Shown: positions 1 to 5,992 of the stretch, piece after piece
How positions within the stretch are numbered: the stretch's first letter is position 1
Layout: the number at the start of each line of letters is the position of its first letter
Source of the DNA: Verrucomicrobia bacterium UBA673
GTDB lineage: Bacteria > Verrucomicrobiota > Verrucomicrobiia > Limisphaerales > UBA1096
Reading direction: 5' to 3'
DNA: 5,992 bases
Assembly: GCA_002299785.1 (NCBI GenBank)
Contig: DBNL01000016.1
Span: forward strand, 36,854-42,845
Notes under the pieces: model-generated
Databases searched by the model: none
Seen by the model: only the letters and a program-made list of their open reading frames with translations
Told to the model about the DNA's origin: nothing
Position numbers and translations under genes: made by a program

Positions 1-653
1 ACGTGCGCACATGTGACAAATTGCACACCGGCTTTTCTCATCAAATTGACACGGCGATCCACGACACCTTTATCGAGTTTCATGTTCGGGATGCCATACA
101 TCAGCAATCCACCGATACGATCGGCGCGCTCGTACACGGTGACCGTATGCCCAACTTTGTTGAGTTGATCTGCCGCGGCCAAGCCGGCAGGGCCGGAGCC
201 AACAATGGCGATCTTTTTGCCTGTACGTTCCGAGGGAGGCTCAGCACTCACCCAGCCTTCCTCGAATGCACGATCGATGATCGTGTTCTCTATATTCTTA
301 ATCGTTACCGGCGGATTAGTGATTCCAAGTACGCACGCGCCTTCGCATGGCGCCGGGCATACGCGGCCGGTGAACTCTGGAAAATTGTTTGTCTTGTGTA
401 GTCTATCAATCGCCTCACGCCACCGGTTTTGGTAGACCAGATGGTTCCATTCGGGAATCAAGTTGTCGATCGGGCAGCCGGTGCCGGATTGGCAAAAGGG
501 CACGCCGCAATCCATACAGCGCGCACCCTGAGTTTGCAGATGCTCCTCGGCGGGATTCGTATTGATCTCGTCATAGTCGTTCACGCGCTCTAGCGGATCG
601 CGATACGGGACCGCCTCGCGCTCGAACTCCATAAATCCTGTTGGTTTACCCAT
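1..653 (-). CDS. gltD: Glutamate synthase small (beta) subunit, N-terminal part, cut by the window edge
   Basis: This is the FAD- and NADPH-binding subunit of cytoplasmic glutamate synthase. It oxidises NADPH and sends electrons to GltB for glutamate formation from glutamine and 2-oxoglutarate. The minus frame is open from the ATG at 653 to the left edge, giving 217 residues of a family usually about 450-500 long; the C-terminal NADPH domain lies outside. Seen directly: an N-terminal cysteine-rich domain with C46, C49, C54 and C60 (CMDCGVPFC, then GCPIDN) and a second group C99, C103, C107 ([10 protein letters not shown]), the family's 4Fe-4S ligand region. A Rossmann FAD motif GSGPAG follows at 152-157, with the acidic E175 after the second strand and MYGIPNMKL at 185-193. 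The start is chosen because MGKPTGF is a typical GltD N-terminus. An internal ATG (residue 8, at 632) is less likely although AGGA lies close upstream of it. No Shine-Dalgarno precedes the chosen ATG. It starts 13 bases after the gltB stop, so co-transcription and translational coupling are likely. Confidence 0.97.
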   Translation of the reverse strand, partial: MGKPTGFMEFEREAVPYRDPLERVNDYDEINTNPAEEHLQTQGARCMDCGVPFCQSGTGCPIDNLIPEWNHLVYQNRWREAIDRLHKTNNFPEFTGRVCPAPCEGACVLGITNPPVTIKNIENTIIDRAFEEGWVSAEPPSERTGKKIAIVGSGPAGLAAADQLNKVGHTVTVYERADRIGGLLMYGIPNMKLDKGVVDRRVNLMRKAGVQFVTCAH

Positions 654-666
654 TGAAAATATTCGA

Positions 667-3600
667 TTAATTAAGCGACAATTCCTGTTCACGCTTTTTG
701 CGCTCCGCCAGCACGCGTTTGTAGTCCGTCGGCATCACTTTAACAAATTGACCAAGCGCCGTGCTCCAGTTTTCAAGCAACTTAACGGCAACAGTGGAAT
801 CGGTGCGTTCAGCATGTTCCCCGATGAGGCTTTGCAGCTCGGCGATGTCCTCAGCGTCCTCCATCGATTCGATTTCCACCATTTCCATATTGCAATTGGG
901 CGCGAAGGCGTTGTCCGGATCCCAAATGTAAGCCACGCCGCCGGACATACCGGCAGCGAAGTTTCGGCCGGTGGGGCCTAGAATGACGGCGCGTCCCCCG
1001 GTCATGTATTCGCAACCGTGATCACCCACGCCTTCAATGACCGCTACCGCGCCGCTGTTGCGTACACAAAATCGTTCAGCCGCCCGCCCGCGAAAAAAAG
1101 CCTTGCCGCCGGTCGCGCCGTATAGGCAGACGTTTCCGACGAGAATATTTTCCTCCGGCGCGAAGGTTGAAACCTTGGGAGGATAAATGGTGAGCTGACC
1201 GCCGGAGAGTCCTTTACCAACATAATCGTTGGCGTCGCCTTCGAGCTCGATGCTTACGCCTTTGGCAAGAAACGCACCGAGACTTTGGCCAGCGGAACCG
1301 GTGAATTTAATTTTCACCGTATCGTCGGGCAGCAATTCCGCGCCGTGCGCCTTGGCGATTTCGTTGCTTAGAATCGTGCCGACCGTGCGGTTGGTGTTGA
1401 TGATCGGTAAATCGATCTCAACCGGCTCCCCGGACTCAAGCGCTCCCTTGGCCAAGCGGAGCAACTCGTTGTCCAACGCAAATTCCAAGCCGTGATCTTG
1501 CGTTTGCGTGCAGTAAGTGCCGACGTCCGCATGCGGCTTTTCTATAGGCGTTAGAATGGAACTGAGATCCATGCCGTCAGCTTTCCAGTGGTCGATAGCT
1601 TTTTGCATTTCGAGTACGTCCACGCGTCCAACCATTTCGTCAATCGAGCGGAAGCCAAGCATGGCCATAATTTGGCGCGCTTCCTCAGCGACCATAAACA
1701 AATAATTGACGACGTGCTCCGGATCACCTGCAAATTTTTTGCGCAACTCCGGATCCTGCGTGGCGATGCCGACGGGGCAGGTGTTGAGGTGACACTTGCG
1801 CATCATAATACAGCCCATCGTGATGAGCGGTGCGGTGGAGAAACCCATCTCTTCGGCACCGAGCAACGCGGCAATGACCACGTCGCGACCGGTCTTGAGC
1901 CCGCCGTCGGTTTGGAGCACCACGCGGCTACGAAGATCATTGAGAACCAGCGTTTGATGCGTCTCGGCGATGCCCAATTCCCACGGCAAGCCGGCGTGTT
2001 TAATACTCGTCAGCGGGGATGCACCAGTACCCCCGGTTTCGCCGGAAATCAAAATGTGATCCGCGTGAGCTTTGGCCACGCCGGAGGCGACCGTGCCCAC
2101 GCCCACTTCGGACACGAGCTTTACGCTCACGCGCGCGGCGCGGTTGGCGTTTTTTAGATCGTGAATGAGCTGCGCCAAATCTTCGATGGAATAAATATCG
2201 TGATGGGGCGGCGGGCTGATGAGCCCCACGCCAGGCGTGCTGTGGCGGATGCGCGCGATGTTGTCATCGACTTTGCGCCCGGGCAGTTCGCCGCCTTCGC
2301 CGGGCTTTGCGCCTTGGGAAATTTTGATCTGCAACTCGTCGGCGTTGGTGAGATACCAAATGGTGACGCCGAAACGGCCAGAGGCAATCTGCTTAATTGC
2401 CGAACGTTTGGAGTCGCCGTTGGGCAGCGGATTGAAGCGCTCGGAATCTTCGCCCCCTTCGCCGGTGTTGCTCTTGCCTCCGAGGCGATTCATCGCTATG
2501 GCCAAGCCCTCGTGGGCCTCGGCGGAGATGGAGCCAAAACTCATCGCACCGGTGCAAAAACGCTTCACGATTTCGCTGGCGGGTTGGACGTCGTCAATGG
2601 GAATTGGGCCGCCGTTGACGCCTTCTTTGAATTCCATCAACCCGCGCAGCGCGCAGCGCGCTTTGGTATCGCCGTTGATGTGATTAGAAAATTGCTGGTA
2701 TGAATCGAAATTATTCGTGCGCGCGGCGGTTTGCAGTGAAGCAATGGATTCCGGATTCCACATATGCTTTTCGCCCTCGGCGCGCCAGTGGAATTCGCCG
2801 GGGTTGGGCAAGCTCTCCGTCTCATCCTCAGCGCGCTCAGGGAAACCAAGTGCGTGGCGGCGCAGCATTTCCTCGGCAAGCTCATCGAGGTTCACGCCTT
2901 GAACACGGCTGGCGGTACCGATGAAGCACCGATCGATGACGTCGTCCCGCAAACCGATGGCCTCGAAAATCTGCGCACCTTTATAAGAGTGCAACGTTGA
3001 GATGCCCATTTTAGCCATCACTTTGAGCATCCCCTTGGCCACTCCTTTGCGGTAGGCAGCGACGATGGATTCGTCATCGGCAAATTTTTCGGCATTGGTC
3101 AGCCCTTCATGGCGCGCTTGCCACAGCGACTCGAAGGCGAGATACGGATTGATCGCATCCGCGCCGTAGCCGACGAGCAAACAATGATGATGCACCTCGC
3201 GCGCTTCGCCGGTTTCGAGCACAAGCCCGATCTGCGTGCGTAACGCGTTTTTGACCAAGTGATGATGCACCGCGCCGGTGGCCATCAGCGTGCTGAGCGG
3301 AATGCGGTCAGCAGAGATGGCGCGGTCGGAAAGAATGGCTAGGCTGAAACCATCAGCGATGGCGGCTTCGGCTTCGGCGCAAATGCGCTCGAGCGCTTTT
3401 GCGACGCCGGCGGGGCCATCGATTTTGGGAAATGTGATGTCGATTTCCTTGGAGCGCCAACCGCGATAATCCATTCCCTTGAGTGCGTGCAACTCTTCGT
3501 TGGTAAGAATGGGATGCGGCAGGCGCAGGCGTTGGCATTGTGCCTCGGTGGTGTCGACCAGATTTTTTTCGGGACCGATATAGCACTCAAGCGACATAAT

Positions 3601-5241
3601 GACTTCCTCGCGAATGGAATCGATGGCGGGGTTGGTCACTTGCGCGAAGAGCTGGCGGAAGTAATCGTAAATCATCCGCGGTTGATCACTGAGACAGGCG
3701 AGCGAGGCGTCGTTGCCCATCGAGCCGACAGGATCACGCAGCTCATGGATGAGCGGCAGCAGCATAAACTGCATCGTCTCGGTGGTGAAGCCGAAGGCTT
3801 GCATCCGCTGGCGGAGGGTATCCGCGGCCAACCCGTGCGCGTCGCCGGCGGCGGCGAGGTCGTCCAGCTCGATGCGTTGGTTGCGCAGCCATTCGCCGTA
3901 CGGGCGGCGCGTGGAAAAATCGGCTTTGATTTCCTCGTCGGGAACCATCGTGCCTTTCTCGAAATCAACGAGGAACATCCGGCCCGGCTGCAGTCGGCCT
4001 TTGGCCTTTACATTGGCGGGATCGATGGGGATCACGCCAACTTCGCTGGCCATAATCACGCGGTCATCGTGCGTGAGATAATAGCGACTCGGGCGCAGGC
4101 CGTTGCGATCGAGCACGGCGCCGATGTATTTTCCGTCGGTGAACGCGATGGATGCGGGGCCGTCCCACGGCTCCATCAAACAGGAATTGTACTCGTAAAA
4201 ATCGCGCTTGGCTTGTGGCATTTGGCGGTGCTTTTGCCACGCCTCGGGAACCATCAGCAGCACGGATTCCTGCAACGACCGACCGCTCATCAGCAGAAAC
4301 TCCAGCGCGTTGTCGAAGTTGCCGGAATCGGAACATTCCGGCTCCATGATGGGATAAAGCTTTTGGAGGTCATCGCTGAACAGCTCGCTTTGCAACGTGC
4401 CTTCGCGCGCACGCATGGCGTTGATGTTGCCGCGCAGCGTGTTGATCTCACCGTTGTGGCTCATAAACCGGAACGGTTGCGCACGGTCCCAACTCGGAAA
4501 GGTGTTAGTGGAAAACCGCGAGTGCACCATCGCGAGGTGCGTTTGAAAATCGGGCCGGGCGAGGTCGGTAAAATATTTCATCACCTGCTCGGTGTTGAGC
4601 ATGCCCTTGTAAATCATCACCTTGCTCGACAGGCTGCAAATGTAAAACAGCAACCGCTCGGCGAGGCCCTCATCGAACCGCAGTTGATGGCTGGCGCGTT
4701 TGCGGATGACATAAAGCTGACGCTCAAAATCGTCCCCCTCCAGCCCGTCCGCCGCGCCGATGAACAACTGCAGAATGTACGGCTCCGCCGCGCGCGCCGC
4801 TGGGCCGACATTGGCCGCCTCCGTCTCCGATGGCACCTCGCGCCAGCCGATACACTTTTGCCCCTGCTCGGCGATAATCGCTTCCACAGCAGCGATGCAC
4901 TTTTGGCGTTCGCTCTCGATTTTCGGCAGAAACACCAGCCCGGCCCCGAAGCGCCCTTTTGCCGGCAACTCCACGCCCAAATCCTCCTTGGCCGCGTTGC
5001 GCAGAAAAGTCTCAGGCAAACCAACAAGAATACCCGCGCCATCGCCGGTATTGGGCTCGCACCCGCAGCCGCCACGATGCTCCATATTGCCCAGCATCTC
5101 GAGGGCATCGAGTACATTTTGGTGACTCGGCACGCCCTTCACATTGGCCACAAACCCCACGCCACAGCTATCCTTCTCATTGGCGGGATCGTAAAGGCCC
5201 TGCTTTGGAGGAAACCCAATTGGTTTGACTCGATCACTCAT
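667..5241 (-). CDS. gltB: Glutamate synthase (NADPH-type) large (alpha) subunit, complete
   Basis: GltB hydrolyses glutamine, channels the ammonia internally, and reductively aminates 2-oxoglutarate on FMN to yield glutamate; it acts in the cytoplasm with GltD. The protein has 1524 residues, normal for the family. The N-terminal class II amidotransferase domain spans about 26-430. C26 in DSCGVGF is the expected nucleophile, implying removal of a 25-residue propeptide, and HSRFSTNTF (R242) and NGEIN (N263, G264) match the glutamine-binding and oxyanion motifs. A central linker domain follows at about 460-780. The FMN/2-oxoglutarate synthase domain is at about 870-1240 ([13 protein letters not shown] from 900; [12 protein letters not shown]). 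C1144, C1150 and C1155 (C-x5-C-x4-C) are the 3Fe-4S ligands. The C-terminal glycine-rich beta-helix is at about 1290-1480 ([10 protein letters not shown] from 1315). ATG at 5241 ([10 protein letters not shown]) is preferred; an in-frame TTG at 5250 would add three residues. Neither has a clear Shine-Dalgarno. No frameshift or missing motif was found. gltD follows 13 bases downstream. Confidence 0.98.
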   Translation of the reverse strand: MSDRVKPIGFPPKQGLYDPANEKDSCGVGFVANVKGVPSHQNVLDALEMLGNMEHRGGCGCEPNTGDGAGILVGLPETFLRNAAKEDLGVELPAKGRFGAGLVFLPKIESERQKCIAAVEAIIAEQGQKCIGWREVPSETEAANVGPAARAAEPYILQLFIGAADGLEGDDFERQLYVIRKRASHQLRFDEGLAERLLFYICSLSSKVMIYKGMLNTEQVMKYFTDLARPDFQTHLAMVHSRFSTNTFPSWDRAQPFRFMSHNGEINTLRGNINAMRAREGTLQSELFSDDLQKLYPIMEPECSDSGNFDNALEFLLMSGRSLQESVLLMVPEAWQKHRQMPQAKRDFYEYNSCLMEPWDGPASIAFTDGKYIGAVLDRNGLRPSRYYLTHDDRVIMASEVGVIPIDPANVKAKGRLQPGRMFLVDFEKGTMVPDEEIKADFSTRRPYGEWLRNQRIELDDLAAAGDAHGLAADTLRQRMQAFGFTTETMQFMLLPLIHELRDPVGSMGNDASLACLSDQPRMIYDYFRQLFAQVTNPAIDSIREEVIMSLECYIGPEKNLVDTTEAQCQRLRLPHPILTNEELHALKGMDYRGWRSKEIDITFPKIDGPAGVAKALERICAEAEAAIADGFSLAILSDRAISADRIPLSTLMATGAVHHHLVKNALRTQIGLVLETGEAREVHHHCLLVGYGADAINPYLAFESLWQARHEGLTNAEKFADDESIVAAYRKGVAKGMLKVMAKMGISTLHSYKGAQIFEAIGLRDDVIDRCFIGTASRVQGVNLDELAEEMLRRHALGFPERAEDETESLPNPGEFHWRAEGEKHMWNPESIASLQTAARTNNFDSYQQFSNHINGDTKARCALRGLMEFKEGVNGGPIPIDDVQPASEIVKRFCTGAMSFGSISAEAHEGLAIAMNRLGGKSNTGEGGEDSERFNPLPNGDSKRSAIKQIASGRFGVTIWYLTNADELQIKISQGAKPGEGGELPGRKVDDNIARIRHSTPGVGLISPPPHHDIYSIEDLAQLIHDLKNANRAARVSVKLVSEVGVGTVASGVAKAHADHILISGETGGTGASPLTSIKHAGLPWELGIAETHQTLVLNDLRSRVVLQTDGGLKTGRDVVIAALLGAEEMGFSTAPLITMGCIMMRKCHLNTCPVGIATQDPELRKKFAGDPEHVVNYLFMVAEEARQIMAMLGFRSIDEMVGRVDVLEMQKAIDHWKADGMDLSSILTPIEKPHADVGTYCTQTQDHGLEFALDNELLRLAKGALESGEPVEIDLPIINTNRTVGTILSNEIAKAHGAELLPDDTVKIKFTGSAGQSLGAFLAKGVSIELEGDANDYVGKGLSGGQLTIYPPKVSTFAPEENILVGNVCLYGATGGKAFFRGRAAERFCVRNSGAVAVIEGVGDHGCEYMTGGRAVILGPTGRNFAAGMSGGVAYIWDPDNAFAPNCNMEMVEIESMEDAEDIAELQSLIGEHAERTDSTVAVKLLENWSTALGQFVKVMPTDYKRVLAERKKREQELSLN

Positions 5242-5309
5242 TCTATTCAAAAACTAAAAAACATCGAAACGGCCTAAAAACCGTCACCTTTTTCAAACTC
5301 ATTGGCCAC

Positions 5310-5328
5310 CCAAGCAATCAGCACTTGG
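5310..5328. repeat. Short inverted repeat CCAAG-N9-CTTGG upstream of gltB
   Basis: Five-base arms (5310-5314 and 5324-5328) are perfectly inverted around a 9-base spacer, about 70-85 bases upstream of the gltB start. The left arm continues as CCAAGCA, and the same heptamer recurs exactly 40 bases away at 5350-5356. The geometry would suit a dimeric regulator, but the arms are short enough to arise by chance. No specific protein can be proposed. Confidence 0.3.
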
Positions 5329-5349
5329 ATCGACCTCTGTGAAAAGGGG

Positions 5350-5380
5350 CCAAGCAGCATCTCACAGTCAAAAAGCTTGG
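5350..5380. repeat. Inverted repeat CCAAGC-N19-GCTTGG upstream of gltB
   Basis: Six-base perfect inverted arms lie at 5350-5355 and 5375-5380 with a 19-base spacer. They share the core CCAAG/CTTGG with the repeat at 5310-5328, so the region has four copies of the same half-site in alternating orientation. The long spacer makes a stable terminator hairpin unlikely, and no T tract follows. A protein-binding role is inferred only from the repetition. Confidence 0.3.
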
Positions 5381-5395
5381 GCAATATTTAAATAC

Positions 5396-5412
5396 CTAAT
5401 GACATTCATTAG
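5396..5412. repeat. 17-base palindrome CTAATG-N5-CATTAG
   Basis: Perfect 6-base arms (5396-5401 and 5407-5412) flank a 5-base spacer. On the minus strand the palindrome begins 46 bases after the glycerate kinase stop and is followed by AT-rich sequence without a T run, so it is a poor intrinsic terminator. Its length and compact form resemble an operator for a dimeric repressor or activator, and it sits beside the AT-rich stretch that is the most promoter-like part of the gap. The role is not established. Confidence 0.35.
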
Positions 5413-5458
5413 TTTTGCTAATAATAAAGGGTGTTTTATCAATCTTTCACGCTTCGTT

Positions 5459-5992
5459 TTAACCAGAGAAATCAGTGCCCGCGATCAGATTTCCCTCACG
5501 CTTGGCTAATCGTTCGAGTTGGGTTGCCGCACTGGCCATCGATTCCAACTGGGTCGCCAATTCTGGCACGATCGCGGCCAAGCGCCAATACAACTGCTTC
5601 CCCAGATAGACCTCCGCTTTGCCAAGCGCCAACTGACCGGCCAAGCCGATGCACGGTTTGCCGAGTCGCCGGCAAAGTGCGGCGACCTGGCCTGTCCCCT
5701 TACCCATCAGCGTCTGTTCGTCGATGGCCCCCTCCGCCGTCACCACGTAATCTGTCTCGCCAATTTTCGTTACCAAATCGGTCGCCTCGGCGAACACCTC
5801 GAAACCCGACTCGATAGTCGCCCCGGCAAACGCCATCAACCCGAAACCCAGCCCCCCCGCCGCCCCAGCACCGGGCGTCAAAGAGAAATCACTGCCAAGC
5901 GTCTCGGCGGCAACCTTGGCCAAGCGGCCTAAGCAATCGTCCGCCTTTGCGAAATCCTCCGGGCGCATGCCCTTCTGCGGCCCGTAAACACG
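5459..5992 (-). CDS. glxK: Glycerate kinase (GarK/GlxK family), C-terminal part, cut by the window edge
   Basis: Enzymes of this family phosphorylate D-glycerate with ATP, in the characterised E. coli members giving 2-phosphoglycerate, and so bring glycerate from glyoxylate or sugar-acid breakdown into glycolysis. The frame is open to the right edge, giving 177 residues before TAA, about half of the usual 370-380. Seen directly: VYGPQKG at the very edge (fragment residues 2-8), a conserved family motif, which shows the real start is outside and that the first ATG (5968) is internal. Next come the glycine-rich TPGAGAAGGLGFG (39-51), the signature AEGAIDEQTLMGKGTG (86-101), and GLAGQL near residue 120. 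These order and space as in GarK and GlxK. No transmembrane segment or signal peptide is visible in the fragment. It is transcribed in the same direction as gltB-gltD but is separated from gltB by about 217 bases, so it is probably a separate unit. Family assignment is firm; the exact product (2- or 3-phosphoglycerate) is not decided by this sequence. Confidence 0.93.
   Translation of the reverse strand, partial: RVYGPQKGMRPEDFAKADDCLGRLAKVAAETLGSDFSLTPGAGAAGGLGFGLMAFAGATIESGFEVFAEATDLVTKIGETDYVVTAEGAIDEQTLMGKGTGQVAALCRRLGKPCIGLAGQLALGKAEVYLGKQLYWRLAAIVPELATQLESMASAATQLERLAKREGNLIAGTDFSG

Larger units (their letters stand above)
5242..5458 (-). promoter_or_regulatory. Intergenic region between glycerate kinase and gltB; probable gltB-gltD promoter region
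   Basis: This 217-base gap is clearly richer in A+T than the flanking genes and contains no recognisable gene. Because gltB and gltD are tightly packed and read away from it, their promoter is inferred to lie here. I could not assign a sigma-70 pair: TTGACT is present on the minus strand at about 5373-5368 but has no acceptable -10 hexamer 16-18 bases on, and the best AT-rich -10-like stretch (around 5383-5393) lacks a -35. No convincing sigma-54 GG-N10-GC element is seen. Three short inverted repeats occur here and are listed separately. No GC-rich hairpin followed by a T tract marks the end of the glycerate kinase transcript, so read-through into gltB cannot be excluded. Confidence 0.4.

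Noticed and set aside
3..435. Two plus-strand open frames at the left edge
   Set aside because: They lie opposite the well-supported gltD reading frame with its cysteine and FAD motifs, and are shadows of it.
667..674. TTAATTAA palindrome at the gltB stop codon
   Set aside because: An eight-base AT palindrome formed by the stop codon and AT-rich junction; nothing suggests a function.
1588..2703. Plus-strand open frames of about 150-190 codons inside gltB (for example 1588-2157, 2161-2703, 2219-2683)
   Set aside because: They are antisense to the conserved FMN and iron-sulfur part of GltB, overlap one another in different frames, and resemble no protein family.
3487..5277. A 596-codon open frame on the plus strand opposite the first part of gltB
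   Set aside because: Its codon boundaries coincide with those of gltB, so it is interrupted only where gltB uses TTA, CTA or TCA, which are rare in a gene of this base composition. Its translation shows no recognisable domain, while every GltB motif is on the other strand.
5269..5284. Possible leader hairpin ACGG-N8-CCGT or riboswitch just before gltB
   Set aside because: The stem is only four base pairs and no conserved riboswitch core, including the glutamine riboswitch type, could be recognised in the leader.
5424..5439. Small hairpin ATAAA-N6-TTTAT as terminator of the glycerate kinase gene
   Set aside because: The stem is five A-T pairs only, with no G-C pairs and no following T tract on the minus strand; it would be too weak for intrinsic termination.
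5459..5968. Glycerate kinase as a short complete gene starting at the ATG at 5968
   Set aside because: The frame continues upstream to the window edge with the conserved VYGPQKG motif, so the ATG is internal and the gene is simply cut by the window.

Overview
The window is an ordinary-looking housekeeping segment of a bacterial chromosome with moderately high GC. All recognisable genes lie on the minus strand. In transcription order, from high to low coordinates, they are: the C-terminal half of a GarK/GlxK-type glycerate kinase, cut by the right edge; a roughly 217-base AT-rich intergenic region; a complete large subunit of NADPH-type glutamate synthase (gltB, 1524 residues from the chosen ATG); and, 13 bases further on, the N-terminal 217 residues of the small subunit (gltD), cut by the left edge.

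GltB and GltD together form glutamate synthase (GOGAT). GltB takes ammonia from glutamine and uses it to aminate 2-oxoglutarate on FMN. GltD carries FAD, binds NADPH and passes electrons through iron-sulfur clusters to GltB. The conserved catalytic and cofactor-binding motifs looked for can be read in both proteins. The tight gltB-gltD spacing indicates one operon, whose promoter most likely lies in the intergenic region at 5242-5458. That region holds several short inverted repeats but no promoter or terminator that can be called with confidence.

The organism cannot be named from this window. The alpha-type GltB-GltD pair and GC-rich third codon positions fit many Gram-negative phyla. The GltB N-terminus, with a short propeptide ahead of a CGVGF nucleophile motif, and the absence of Shine-Dalgarno sequences before both glt genes recall Planctomycetes/Verrucomicrobia-like bacteria, but this is a weak impression. 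No RNA gene, mobile element, CRISPR array or new system was seen. The few findings are modest and concern mainly the upstream region of gltB.
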